A stretch of 64,000 nucleotides of DNA from Winogradskyella marina (GCF_015645385.1 NZ_JADOET010000001.1:372001-436000), one strand, 5' to 3'; shown: positions 47,442 through 56,254, counted from the first letter of the stretch. The notes: a model not told the origin generated them from the letters alone. Numbers and translations: made by a program.

Positions 47442-48619
47442 GTAAAAAATTAGTGATAGCTTATAGCGGAGGTTTAGACACGTCGTACTGTGCCGTAAGT
47501 TTAAGTAAAGCAGGATATGACATCCATGCTGTCAGTGTGAACACAGGAGGTTTTACAACTGAAGAAATTAAAACCATTGAAAGTAATGCCTACAAAATGG
47601 GCGTTTCCACATATAAAAATATTGATGCTATTGCGTCGTATTACGATAAAGTGATAAAGTATTTAATCTTTGGAAATGTGCTTAAAAACAATACATATCC
47701 TTTATCCGTAAGTGCAGAACGTATCATTCAAGCTATTGAAATCATTGAATATGCAAAAAGTATCGACGCAAAATATATTGCACATGGAAGCACAGGAGCA
47801 GGAAATGACCAAGTGCGTTTCGATATGATTTTTCAAACTTTAGCACCAGAAATTGAAATCATTACACCGATTAGAGACGGCAAATTAACAAGACAACAAG
47901 AAATTGATTACCTCGTTGAAAACGGTATTGACATGTCTTGGAACAAAGCTAAATATTCGATTAACAAAGGACTTTGGGGAACAAGTGTTGGTGGAGAAGA
48001 AACCTTAACTTCAGAAAAACCATTACCAGATTCGGCTTACCCTTCGCAATTAAAACATTCTGATCCTGAAAAAGTAGTTCTCACATTTTCGCAAGGTGAG
48101 TTAGTGGCTATAAACGGTATAAAAAATAATCCAGAAGTTAATATTGAAGTCTTAAATAATTTAGCTTCAACTTATGCCATTGGCAGAGATATTCATGTTG
48201 GTGACACCATTGTTGGCATCAAAGGACGTGTTGGTTTTGAAGCTGCAGCAGCTTTAATAATCATCAAAGCACATCATCTTTTAGAAAAACATACCTTAAC
48301 CAAATGGCAGTTACAGCATAAAGATTATTTATCTAGTTTCTATGGCATGCATTTGCATGAAGGGCAATATTTAGATCCTGTAATGCGAGATATGGAAGCC
48401 TTTTTACAAAGTAGTCAAGACAAGGTTTCAGGTGATGTTTTTGTGACCTTAAAACCGTATCATTTTTCTCTAGATGGTATTTCATCGAAGCACGATTTAA
48501 TGAGTGCTAAATTCGGAAGTTACGGAGAAGAAAATAAAGGCTGGACAGCTGATGAAGCTAAAGGATTCATCAAAATTTTTGGTAATCAGAATAAGATCTA
48601 TCAACAAGTAAATAGTTAG
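47438..48619 (+). CDS. argG: Argininosuccinate synthase
   Basis: 393 aa. Ligates citrulline and aspartate with ATP. PP-loop motif AYSGGLDTSYCAV at 9-21 binds ATP; AHGSTGAGNDQVRFD and ITPIRDG are the other substrate-binding segments. The start overlaps the GNAT stop by 4 bp. The start codon is well placed after the A-rich GNAT end. Confidence 0.95.
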   Translation: MSKKLVIAYSGGLDTSYCAVSLSKAGYDIHAVSVNTGGFTTEEIKTIESNAYKMGVSTYKNIDAIASYYDKVIKYLIFGNVLKNNTYPLSVSAERIIQAIEIIEYAKSIDAKYIAHGSTGAGNDQVRFDMIFQTLAPEIEIITPIRDGKLTRQQEIDYLVENGIDMSWNKAKYSINKGLWGTSVGGEETLTSEKPLPDSAYPSQLKHSDPEKVVLTFSQGELVAINGIKNNPEVNIEVLNNLASTYAIGRDIHVGDTIVGIKGRVGFEAAAALIIIKAHHLLEKHTLTKWQLQHKDYLSSFYGMHLHEGQYLDPVMRDMEAFLQSSQDKVSGDVFVTLKPYHFSLDGISSKHDLMSAKFGSYGEENKGWTADEAKGFIKIFGNQNKIYQQVNS

Positions 48620-48635
48620 GTTTGAATTAAAAAGA

Positions 48636-48653
48636 TTCCCATTGTCGTGGGAA
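48636..48653 (+). repeat. Start-proximal hairpin repeat before argC
   Basis: TTCCCA (48636-48641), loop TTGTCG, TGGGAA (48648-48653), then 6 nt to the argC ATG at 48660. Confidence 0.75.
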
Positions 48654-48659
48654 ATAGAT

Positions 48660-49643
48660 ATGAAAAAATTAAAAGTAGGAATCATTGGAGGTGCAGGCTA
48701 CACAGCAGGCGAATTAATACGATTATTGATTCATCACTCTAAAGTTGAAATCGATTTTATATTCAGCACATCAAACGCTGGAAACAAAGTCAGCAAGGTT
48801 CATCAAGATTTATTAGGCTCAACAGACTTAAAGTTTTCAAGTGAAATTAACTCAGAAGTAGATGTACTTTTCTTGTGCTTAGGCCATGGAAATTCAAAAG
48901 CTTTTTTAGAAAACAACACCTTTTCAGACCAAACCAAAATTATTGATCTGAGTAATGATTTCAGGTTAACAGATGATTCTAATTTTGAAGGTAAATCATT
49001 CATTTACGGCTTACCAGAATTAAATAAATCTGAAATCAAAACAGCGAACTACATCGCTAATCCTGGTTGTTTTGCAACTACAATTCAACTCGCATTATTA
49101 CCACTAGCAAAAGCAAATTTATTAAACGACGATATTCATATCAATGCGGTTACTGGAGCAACTGGAGCTGGTACCTCTTTATCTGCAACCACACATTTTA
49201 CGTGGCGAGATAATAACTTTTCACATTATAAAGCGTTTACACATCAGCATTTAGGAGAAATCAACCAAACGGTTAATCAGTTGCAAGAAAAATTTAATTC
49301 TGAAATCAATTTTATGCCAAATCGAGGCAATTTTTCAAGAGGAATTTTTGCAACACTTTACACCAAGTTTGAAGCCACGCTTGAAGACGCTAAAATAGTG
49401 TATTCCAATTTTTATAAAGATGCAGCTTTTACTTTTATTTCAGATGAAGACATTCACTTAAAACAAGTCGTAAACACTAATAAGTGCATCTTACATTTAC
49501 ATAAACACCAGAACAAATTATTAATAACAAGTATAACCGACAATTTACTAAAAGGCGCATCAGGTCAAGCGATTCAAAACATGAATTTAATGTTTGGATT
49601 TGATGAAACTGAAGGATTGCAATTAAAGGCTAATTATTTTTAA
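48660..49643 (+). CDS. argC: N-acyl-gamma-glutamyl-phosphate reductase
   Basis: 327 aa from ATG 48660 (MKKLKVGIIGGAGYTAGELIRLL). The longer frame begins at a TTG inside the hairpin and is rejected. NADP-binding GGAGYTAGEL at 10-19, catalytic Cys in NPGCFATTIQLAL, and histidine-containing HQHLGEINQ near the active site. Reduces acylglutamyl phosphate to the semialdehyde. Hairpin repeat directly upstream. Confidence 0.94.
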   Translation: MKKLKVGIIGGAGYTAGELIRLLIHHSKVEIDFIFSTSNAGNKVSKVHQDLLGSTDLKFSSEINSEVDVLFLCLGHGNSKAFLENNTFSDQTKIIDLSNDFRLTDDSNFEGKSFIYGLPELNKSEIKTANYIANPGCFATTIQLALLPLAKANLLNDDIHINAVTGATGAGTSLSATTHFTWRDNNFSHYKAFTHQHLGEINQTVNQLQEKFNSEINFMPNRGNFSRGIFATLYTKFEATLEDAKIVYSNFYKDAAFTFISDEDIHLKQVVNTNKCILHLHKHQNKLLITSITDNLLKGASGQAIQNMNLMFGFDETEGLQLKANYF

Positions 49644-49650
49644 ATAGCTG

Positions 49651-49771
49651 TCATTCCTGCACAGGCAGAAATCCACTCGAGCAGGTCTGAAACAAATCAC
49701 AATACCTACAAGGTTATTAGAAACCTCGCAGGATAATCAATTGTTACCTTGAGCGCAGTCGAAAGGTCTTA
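49651..49771. repeat. Mosaic of three dispersed repeats between argC and proC
   Basis: The 178-bp spacer consists of a full-length version of the hairpin family (TGTCATTCCTGC... at 49651), a degenerate ACCTGWYAGGT palindrome (CCTACAAGGTT/AAACCTCGCAGG, 49705-49732) and TTGAGCGCAGTCGAAAGGTC (49750-49769). No coding signal; reads as stacked insertions. Confidence 0.55.
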
Positions 49772-49799
49772 ATAACAAGAAAGTTTAATTAATAAGATA

Positions 49800-49813
49800 A
49801 CCGCTTTCGCGGT
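49800..49813 (+). repeat. Start-proximal hairpin repeat before proC
   Basis: ACCGC (49800-49804), loop TTTC, GCGGT (49809-49813), 8 nt before the proC ATG. Confidence 0.7.
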
Positions 49814-49821
49814 CACTAAAG

Positions 49822-50622
49822 ATGAAAATAGCAATCATAGGAACAGGAAACTTAGGGAAGTCCATAGCCAAAGGACTCATCACTAACAATGCCATAACCA
49901 CGCTCTATTTAACCAAACGAAACCTGAATGATATTCAAGATTTAGAAGGTTATAAAAACGTCGTTTTAACAACAGACAATATTGAAGCCGTTAAGCAATC
50001 CGATATTTTAATATTTGCTATTCAGCCGACACATTTTGAACAAATCTTAAATAATATTAAGCCGTATTTAACGGAAAAGCATGTTTTAATTTCAACTATA
50101 ACAGGATTTTCAATTTCAAGAATTGAATCTATTGTTGGCATTGAGCAATTCATTATAAGAGCCATGCCAAACACAGCGATTGCTGTTGGTAAATCCATGA
50201 CTTGTATGTGTAGTAATGAAAAAGGAACAAAACGTATTAAAATTGCTGAAGCGATTTTTAATAGATTAGGCCATACGCTAGCCATTCCGGAATCGCAAAT
50301 GCAAGCCGCAACAGTAGTTTGTGCCAGTGGAGTCGCCTTTTGGATGCGTCTGATTAGAGCTACCACACAAGCTGCTATTCAATTAGGATTTGATGCTAAA
50401 GAAGCCCAAGAATTAGCCATGTATACAAGTGAGGGCGCAGCGAGTTTATTGATTACCAACGGCAATCATCCTGAAGAAGAAATTGATCGTGTGACCACAC
50501 CAAAAGGTTGCACCATTGAAGGCTTAAACGAAATGGAACACAAAGGGTTAAGTTCATCTTTAATTCAAGGAATGGTAGCATCGTTTAATAAAATTAGTAA
50601 CATTAAGAAAGAGCAGATATGA
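49822..50622 (+). CDS. proC: Pyrroline-5-carboxylate reductase
   Basis: 266 aa NAD(P)H enzyme. N-terminal Rossmann motif KIAIIGTGNLGKSIAKGL, central FAIQPTHF and AMPNTAIAVG, C-terminal helices with the family signature VTTPKGCTIEGLNEME (about 225-240). Makes proline from P5C. Its 3' end overlaps the argD start by 4 bp, so it is locked into the arginine operon rather than standing alone. P5C and glutamate/ornithine semialdehyde chemistry links the two pathways. Confidence 0.94.
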   Translation: MKIAIIGTGNLGKSIAKGLITNNAITTLYLTKRNLNDIQDLEGYKNVVLTTDNIEAVKQSDILIFAIQPTHFEQILNNIKPYLTEKHVLISTITGFSISRIESIVGIEQFIIRAMPNTAIAVGKSMTCMCSNEKGTKRIKIAEAIFNRLGHTLAIPESQMQAATVVCASGVAFWMRLIRATTQAAIQLGFDAKEAQELAMYTSEGAASLLITNGNHPEEEIDRVTTPKGCTIEGLNEMEHKGLSSSLIQGMVASFNKISNIKKEQI

Positions 50623-51752
50623 GTTTATTCAATGTTTACCCACTTTTCGACATTACACCTGTAAGCGCAAAAGATCTATACGTTTACGATGAAAATAATG
50701 TTGAATATTTAGATTTATATGGTGGACATGCTGTGATTTCCATAGGCCATTCGCACCCAAAATATGTATCAGCAATTTCTAATCAAGTTGAAAAACTTGG
50801 TTTTTACAGTAATGCGATTCAAAATCCGTTACAAGTAAAATTAGCTGATAAATTGGAAGCATTGTCTGGCTGTAAAGATTATCAGTTGTTTTTATGTAAT
50901 TCTGGCGCAGAAGCCAATGAAAACGCTTTAAAATTAGCGTCATTTCATAATGGGAAAAAGAAAGTATTAGCTTTTAAAAACTCGTTTCATGGCAGAACTT
51001 CGGCTACAGTTGCCGCTACTGACAATCCAAAAATTGTTGCACCAATAAACGCACAACAAGAAGTAGATTTCTTAGAATTAGGCGATTTAGATGCTGTTGA
51101 AACCGTATTGAAACAGAACGAAACCTGTGCTGTTATTGTCGAATTTATACAAGGTGTTGGTGGTTTAGATCAAAGCACCACAGAATTCTACCAAGGATTA
51201 GATAAACTTTGCAAACAATATAACACGTCATTAATTGCAGACGAAGTACAATCTGGATTTGGAAGAACTGGTGACTTTTTTGCCTACCAAAAACATAATA
51301 TAACGCCAGATATTATTTCCATGGCAAAAGGTATGGGCAATGGGTTTCCGGTTGGAGGGATTTTAATTCATCCTTCAATTAAAGCCTCTTACGGTTTGTT
51401 AGGTACGACGTTTGGTGGTAATCATTTGGCTTGTGCAGCGACACTATCAGTTTTAGACGTTTTGGAAGAGGAAAAATTAATGAAAAATGCTAAAAATATC
51501 TCAGATTATTTTCAAGAGAAAGCGAAGTCCTTACCCAATTTAAAATCTATTAAAGGACGAGGTTTAATGCTAGGATTAGAGTTTAAATTTCCAATTTCAG
51601 AATTACGAAAAAAATTAATTTTCGACCATCATATATTTACAGGAAGTGCAAAGAATCCTAATTTGCTCAGGATTCTTCCGCCTTTAACGATTCAGAAAAA
51701 ACATATTGATTTGTTTTTTGATGCAACCTGCAAGGTTTTAAAAACCTTGTAA
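50619..51752 (+). CDS. argD: Acetyl/succinylornithine aminotransferase
   Basis: 377 aa, fold-type I PLP enzyme. GGHAVISIGHSHPKYV near the start, CNSGAEANENALKLA, SFHGRTSATVA, ADEVQSGFGRTG and the PLP-lysine Lys237 in SMAKGMGNGFPVGG. Converts N-acylglutamate semialdehyde to N-acylornithine. The last residues (Thr-Cys-Lys-Val-Leu-Lys-Thr-Leu) and the stop are encoded by an intergenic-type palindrome, so the C-terminus was reshaped by a repeat. Confidence 0.94.
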   Translation: MSLFNVYPLFDITPVSAKDLYVYDENNVEYLDLYGGHAVISIGHSHPKYVSAISNQVEKLGFYSNAIQNPLQVKLADKLEALSGCKDYQLFLCNSGAEANENALKLASFHNGKKKVLAFKNSFHGRTSATVAATDNPKIVAPINAQQEVDFLELGDLDAVETVLKQNETCAVIVEFIQGVGGLDQSTTEFYQGLDKLCKQYNTSLIADEVQSGFGRTGDFFAYQKHNITPDIISMAKGMGNGFPVGGILIHPSIKASYGLLGTTFGGNHLACAATLSVLDVLEEEKLMKNAKNISDYFQEKAKSLPNLKSIKGRGLMLGLEFKFPISELRKKLIFDHHIFTGSAKNPNLLRILPPLTIQKKHIDLFFDATCKVLKTL

Positions 51753-51753
51753 G
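51726..51753. repeat. ACCTGWYAGGT palindrome overlapping the argD 3' end
   Basis: CCTGCAAGGTTTT (51728-51740) and AAAACCTTG (51741-51749) with flanks form a palindrome. It contains the final eight sense codons and TAA of argD. Same family as the copy at 52745-52777. Confidence 0.7.
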
Positions 51754-51780
51754 TTTAGAGCTAAGTTTAATTAAAACAGA

Positions 51781-51798
51781 TTCCCACTTTCGTGGGAA
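51781..51798 (+). repeat. Start-proximal hairpin repeat before argF'
   Basis: TTCCCAC (51781-51787), loop TTTC, GTGGGAA (51792-51798), 6 nt before the ATG at 51805. Perfect 7-bp stem. Confidence 0.8.
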
Positions 51799-51804
51799 GT
51801 GAAC

Positions 51805-52740
51805 ATGAAAAATTACACCAAAATAAAAGATATTTCCAACCTTTCAGAAACCATAAAGAATGCCATTTTATTAAAAATGAATCCTTTTGAATTTCAAGAT
51901 TTAGGAAAACATAAAACCTTAGTCATGCTGTTTTTCAATTCGAGTTTAAGAACACGATTGAGTACTGAAAAAGCGGCAAAAAACCTAGGCATGGATGTCA
52001 TGATTTTAAATGTCAATGATGCATGGAATTTAGAATTTGAAGATGGCACCATAATGAACATGGACAAATCGGAACACATTAAAGATGCCGCGCAAGTAAT
52101 TTCTCAATATGCCGATGTGATTGCGGTTAGAGCATTTCCAACATTGCAAGATAAAGCCAAAGACGAATCGGAATATGTGCTCAATAACTTTAAAAAATAC
52201 GCCACAGTTCCAATTGTTAATATGGAATCTGCCACAGCTCATCCTTTACAAGCCTTAGCCGATGCCATTACTGTAACTGAACTCACGGAAAAGGCAAAAC
52301 CAAAAGTCGTGTTGTCTTGGGCACCACACCCTAAAGCCTTACCACAAGCGGTTCCAAATTCGTTTGTAGAAATGATGCAGGATTTAGAGGTAGATTTAAC
52401 CATTACACATCCTGAAGGTTATGAATTAAGTGAAGAAATCACGAAAAATACAGTTGTCAATCACAATCAAGAAGAAGCCTTAAAAGATGCTGATTTTGTT
52501 TATGTAAAAAATTGGAGCAGTTACAGGGATTATGGAAAAGTATTGAGTCAAGATGAGAATTGGATGATGACAAAAGCCAAATTAGGCCATGCAAAATTTA
52601 TGCATTGTTTACCAGTAAGACGAAATGTGATTGTTGAAGATGCCGTTTTGGATAGTGAGCAATCTGTGGTTATTCATCAAGCTAATAATAGAACTTATGC
52701 TGCGCAAGTGGTATTGAAAGAGATTTTGGAAACATTATAA
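51805..52740 (+). CDS. argF': N-succinyl/acetylornithine carbamoyltransferase
   Basis: 311 aa from ATG 51805; a GTG at 51799 lying at the edge of the hairpin is less likely. Carbamoyl-phosphate motif SLRTR (about 47-51), VRAFP near 121, and HCLPVRRN (CLP motif) near 273. It resembles the N-acylornithine transcarbamylases of Bacteroidetes and Xanthomonas rather than classic OTC. At the specificity position (Glu in the acetyl enzymes, Pro in the Bacteroides succinyl enzyme, as I remember it) this one appears to have Ser89 in KSEHI, which would favour the succinyl substrate. Confidence 0.9.
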   Translation: MKNYTKIKDISNLSETIKNAILLKMNPFEFQDLGKHKTLVMLFFNSSLRTRLSTEKAAKNLGMDVMILNVNDAWNLEFEDGTIMNMDKSEHIKDAAQVISQYADVIAVRAFPTLQDKAKDESEYVLNNFKKYATVPIVNMESATAHPLQALADAITVTELTEKAKPKVVLSWAPHPKALPQAVPNSFVEMMQDLEVDLTITHPEGYELSEEITKNTVVNHNQEEALKDADFVYVKNWSSYRDYGKVLSQDENWMMTKAKLGHAKFMHCLPVRRNVIVEDAVLDSEQSVVIHQANNRTYAAQVVLKEILETL

Positions 52741-52744
52741 TTTC

Positions 52745-52777
52745 AGACCTGTCAGGTTTTAAAAACCTGACAGGTCT
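52745..52777. repeat. 33-bp perfect palindrome, ACCTGWYAGGT family
   Basis: AGACCTGTCAGGTTTT (52745-52760), one central base, AAAACCTGACAGGTCT (52762-52777): 16-bp perfect arms. It starts 5 bp after the argF' stop. Confidence 0.85.
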
Positions 52778-52791
52778 ATAACAAAAAGATA

Positions 52792-52805
52792 CCCGCTTTC
52801 GCGGG
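52792..52805 (+). repeat. Start-proximal hairpin repeat before argB
   Basis: CCCGC (52792-52796), loop TTTC, GCGGG (52801-52805), 6 nt before the argB ATG. Confidence 0.75.
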
Positions 52806-52811
52806 CACTAG

Positions 52812-53588
52812 ATGAAAACACTAAAAGTCATAAAAATAGGTGGCAACATCATAGATAATGAAGCGGCACTATCGTCATTCATCAAAGATTTCTCTACCAT
52901 AGAAGGTCCAAAAGTCTTGGTTCATGGCGGAGGAAAATTAGCCACCAAATTAGCCAACCAAATGAACGTTCCTGTAAAAATGACGGAAGGCAGACGTATC
53001 ACTGATGCAGCAACGCTAGACATTATCACTATGGTCTATGCTGGAAAAATCAACAAAAATATAGTTGCACAACTTGAAGCTCGTCAATGCAATGCCATTG
53101 GATTTTCTGGTGCTGATGGCAATACCATTATTTCAGAAAAACGACCAATAAAAACTATCGATTACGGATTTGTTGGTGATGTGAAAAAAGTCAATACAGC
53201 AACATTAGAAGTTTTACTTAATAATAATATTACACCAGTTTTCTGTGCTATAACTCACGATGAAAACGGACAATTACTAAACACCAACGCAGATACGATT
53301 GCTTCAGAATTAGCGATTGGGTTAACTTCAATTTTCAAGACAGAATTATATTATTGTTTCGAAAAAAATGGTGTTCTTGAAAATGTTGAAAACGATGATT
53401 CTGTAATAGAAAACATCAACACAGAAAGTTATAAAACACTAAAAGAAAACAATATCATATTCGAAGGTATGTTACCTAAATTAGACAACTGCTTTCACGC
53501 TATAAATAAAAACGTTCAAAAAGTTTGCATTGGAAAATCAAAGATGCTTTTTGATGCCAATAACAAACACACAACCATTACAAAATGA
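52812..53588 (+). CDS. argB: N-acetylglutamate (or N-succinylglutamate) kinase
   Basis: 258 aa amino-acid kinase. VIKIGGNIIDNEAAL with catalytic Lys8, VHGGGKLATKLANQM (glycine loop, about 38-52), and NTNADTIASELA (near 156), which carries the catalytic Asp and Asn region. Slightly short but complete. It lacks the N-terminal helix used for arginine inhibition in hexameric kinases, suggesting it is not itself arginine-feedback regulated, which fits control by the leader. Overlaps argE by 4 bp. Confidence 0.94.
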   Translation: MKTLKVIKIGGNIIDNEAALSSFIKDFSTIEGPKVLVHGGGKLATKLANQMNVPVKMTEGRRITDAATLDIITMVYAGKINKNIVAQLEARQCNAIGFSGADGNTIISEKRPIKTIDYGFVGDVKKVNTATLEVLLNNNITPVFCAITHDENGQLLNTNADTIASELAIGLTSIFKTELYYCFEKNGVLENVENDDSVIENINTESYKTLKENNIIFEGMLPKLDNCFHAINKNVQKVCIGKSKMLFDANNKHTTITK

Positions 53589-54646
53589 TTGAAAAACTAA
53601 CCACAGAAGCTATTGCTTTATTAAAGCAATTAATAGAAACACAGTCTTTTTCTTCAGAAGAAGACAACACAGCTTTGCTTATTGAAAATTGGTTTACAAC
53701 ACACAATGTACCATTTAAAAGGAATAATCATAACATTTGGTCAACAAACAAACATTTTGATGAGAGCAAACCAACCTTGTTATTAAACTCACATCACGAC
53801 ACTGTAAAACCTAATAATGGTTATACCAAAGACCCATTTAAAGCCATTGTTGAAGACGGTAAATTATACGGTTTAGGAAGCAATGATGCTGGTGGTTGTT
53901 TAGTCTCTCTAATTGCGACGTTCACTTATTTTTACGATAAAGAAGACCTGAATTACAATTTGGTCATCGTCGCATCTGCAGAAGAAGAAAGCAGTGGACC
54001 AAATGGACTGAATAGTATGTTGGCCATCATTCCAAAAATCGATGTTGCCATTGTTGGTGAACCTACGCTAATGAACTTAGCCATTGCTGAAAAAGGATTG
54101 GTTGTTTTTGATGCCAAAGTTAAAGGAACGGCAAGCCATGCAGCACATCCAAATACTGACAATTCAATATACAACTGTATCGAAGTTTTAAAATGGTTTC
54201 AAGATTATAAGTTTGAAAAAACGTCACCAGTTTTAGGCGATGTAAAAATGACGGTTACTCAAATTAATGCAGGAAAACAACATAATGCTGTACCATCGGA
54301 AGTGGATTTAGTGGTCGATGTTCGTGTGAATGACAACTATTCGAATCAAGAAATTGCTGATATTTTAGCTAAAGAATCACCATGTACGAGTATTATTCCA
54401 AGAAGTTTACGCCTAAATTCATCGTCAATTTCTAGTGACCACGACTTGGTAAAAGCCGGAATCGCACTAGGACGAGAAACGTACGGTTCGCCAACGCTTT
54501 CTGACCAAGCAACATTAACTTGCCAATCCTTAAAACTTGGACCTGGCGATAGTACGCGTTCGCATACAGCTGATGAATTTATTTATTTGGCTGAAATTGA
54601 GGAAGGCGTCGATTTATATATTAAATTGTTAGAGAAGGTATTGTAA
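53585..54646 (+). CDS. argE: M20-family deacylase (acetyl/succinyl-ornithine or -citrulline deacetylase)
   Basis: 353 aa zinc-dependent M20 hydrolase. LLNSHHDTVKP supplies the first metal ligands (His-x-Asp), GSNDAGG the bridging Asp, and AEEESSGPNG the catalytic and metal Glu. GEPT...AEKGLVVFDAKVKGTASHAAHP is the dimer-domain signature. With an N-acylornithine carbamoyltransferase next door, its true substrate is probably N-acylcitrulline. Coupled to argB by an ATGA overlap. Confidence 0.92.
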   Translation: MIEKLTTEAIALLKQLIETQSFSSEEDNTALLIENWFTTHNVPFKRNNHNIWSTNKHFDESKPTLLLNSHHDTVKPNNGYTKDPFKAIVEDGKLYGLGSNDAGGCLVSLIATFTYFYDKEDLNYNLVIVASAEEESSGPNGLNSMLAIIPKIDVAIVGEPTLMNLAIAEKGLVVFDAKVKGTASHAAHPNTDNSIYNCIEVLKWFQDYKFEKTSPVLGDVKMTVTQINAGKQHNAVPSEVDLVVDVRVNDNYSNQEIADILAKESPCTSIIPRSLRLNSSSISSDHDLVKAGIALGRETYGSPTLSDQATLTCQSLKLGPGDSTRSHTADEFIYLAEIEEGVDLYIKLLEKVL

Positions 54647-54678
54647 GAAAAAAAACATAAGAATCAAGAGACAAGATC

Positions 54679-54715
54679 CAAGACGACTACTTTAACGCAA
54701 AAGTAAGCAGTCTTG
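54679..54715. repeat. Imperfect hairpin in the argE-argH spacer
   Basis: CAAGAC (54679-54684) pairs with GTCTTG (54710-54715), and TACTTT (54688-54693) with AAAGTA (54700-54705). Preceded by ATCAAGAGACAAGATCCAAG, another dispersed flavobacterial pattern. Confidence 0.5.
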
Positions 54716-54723
54716 ATTTTGAT

Positions 54724-54754
54724 GACCTAGCAGGTTTTAAAAACCTTGCAGGTC
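54724..54754. repeat. ACCTGWYAGGT palindrome before argH
   Basis: GACCTAGCAGGTTTT (54724-54738) and AAAACCTTGCAGGTC (54740-54754); imperfect arms (3 mismatches). Same family as 52745. Confidence 0.65.
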
Positions 54755-54804
54755 TCAATTCAGACTAAAAAAAAAGAAGTTTAATTAAAAATAGAAAGCA
54801 GAGA

Positions 54805-54822
54805 TTCCTGCTTTCGCAGGAA
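54805..54822 (+). repeat. Start-proximal hairpin repeat before argH
   Basis: TTCCTGC (54805-54811), loop TTTC, GCAGGAA (54816-54822), 4 nt before the argH ATG at 54827. Perfect 7-bp stem. Confidence 0.8.
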
Positions 54823-54826
54823 CGAG

Positions 54827-56113
54827 ATGAAACTCTGGGACAAAGGCTATTCAATAGATAAAAAAATAGAATTATTTACCGTTGGTAACGATCGGGAAAT
54901 TGACATGCATATTGCAAAATATGATGTTGAAGCATCGCGAGCGCATGCCATAATGTTAGAATCCATCGGAATTATAAGTTCGGAAGAATTAGAACAACTG
55001 AAATCAGGCTTAAAAACCTTAGCAGATTCTATTGACGATGGAACATTCGTCATTGAAGAATCATTTGAAGATGTTCATTCTAAAATTGAACACGAACTCA
55101 CAAAAACCTTAGGCGATGTTGGAAAGAAAATCCACACAGCGCGTTCTAGGAATGACCAAGTTTTAGTGGCTCTTCAATTATATTATAAAGAAAATCTTCA
55201 AATCATTAATGACAAAACTAAAACGTTTTTTGATACACTTTTAGAATTATCAGAAACCTATAAAACCAAGCTTTTACCAGGTTATACACATTTGCAAGTC
55301 GCCATGCCATCGTCTTTTGGCTTATGGTTTTCTGCTTATGCAGAGTTATTAATTGATGATGTTTATGTTTTAAATGCGGTTTCTAAAATTACAGATCAAA
55401 ATGTTTTAGGTTCGGCTGCTGGTTACGGAAGTTCATTTCCTATTGATAGAAGTATTACGACTGAAGAATTAGGGTTTTCGACTTTAAAATACAATGTCGT
55501 TGCTGCGCAATTAAGTAGAGGAAAAAGTGAACGCGCTATCGCCAATGCTTTAGGTGGATTATGCAACACCATGGCACGATTCGCTATGGATATCTGTTTG
55601 TATATGAGTCAGAATTTTGGATTTATTTCGTTTCCAGATGAATTGACCACAGGAAGTAGCATTATGCCACACAAAAAGAATCCTGATGTGTTTGAATTGA
55701 TTCGAGGAAAGTGCAATAAAATTCAAGCTTTACATTCTGAAATGTTATTAATCACCAATAATTTACCAAGTGGTTATCATAGGGATTTTCAACTGTTGAA
55801 AGAGAATATCATCAATGCCTTTGAAGATATAAAAGACATTTTAGACATCTTTAATTATTCTATTCAGCAAATCATCGTTAAAGATATTGACCTCAACGAC
55901 GAGAAATACCAATACTTATTTACGGTCGATAGTATTAATAATTTGGTCGTCGATGGTATGAGTTTTAGAGAAGCTTATCAGAAAATTGGAAGTCAAGTTC
56001 AAAGCGGAACATACCAACCCGATTTAGGAAAAGAACATTCTCATATTGGTAGTATTCATAATTTATGTTTGGATAAAATCAGAGAGAAGTTTCCTAAGAA
56101 ATCCAAATTTTGA
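54827..56113 (+). CDS. argH: Argininosuccinate lyase
   Basis: 428 aa fumarase/aspartase-superfamily enzyme splitting argininosuccinate to arginine and fumarate. Conserved regions: DVHSKIEHELTK (about 84-95), HTARSRNDQVLVALQLY, LPGYTHLQVAMPSSFG, and the family signature GSSIMPHKKNPD with the catalytic Ser loop. Slightly shorter than the E. coli enzyme. Last gene of the operon; a terminator follows 55 bp later. Confidence 0.95.
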   Translation: MKLWDKGYSIDKKIELFTVGNDREIDMHIAKYDVEASRAHAIMLESIGIISSEELEQLKSGLKTLADSIDDGTFVIEESFEDVHSKIEHELTKTLGDVGKKIHTARSRNDQVLVALQLYYKENLQIINDKTKTFFDTLLELSETYKTKLLPGYTHLQVAMPSSFGLWFSAYAELLIDDVYVLNAVSKITDQNVLGSAAGYGSSFPIDRSITTEELGFSTLKYNVVAAQLSRGKSERAIANALGGLCNTMARFAMDICLYMSQNFGFISFPDELTTGSSIMPHKKNPDVFELIRGKCNKIQALHSEMLLITNNLPSGYHRDFQLLKENIINAFEDIKDILDIFNYSIQQIIVKDIDLNDEKYQYLFTVDSINNLVVDGMSFREAYQKIGSQVQSGTYQPDLGKEHSHIGSIHNLCLDKIREKFPKKSKF

Positions 56114-56168
56114 GTTTTTAAAATCCTACAAGGTTTGACACATATTCACCTTGCTGTATAACAATAAA

Positions 56169-56194
56169 AAAAGCATCTGTTACCAGATGCTTTT
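56169..56194. terminator. Bidirectional terminator between argH and gltD
   Basis: AAAAGCATCTG (56169-56179), loop TTAC, CAGATGCTTTT (56184-56194): perfect 11-bp stem with A and T tails. Serves the converging arg operon and gltBD operon. Confidence 0.9.
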
Positions 56195-56254
56195 ATATTC
56201 TACCCTAACAAATAGATATACCCTTAGAAATTTATAGTAGCAGAAAAAGTCATG

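Noticed and set aside
48642-48662. TTG start for argC, adding six residues
   Set aside because: The TTG lies in the loop of the hairpin; the ATG at 48660 gives the standard N-terminus and the same hairpin-to-ATG spacing as neighbours.
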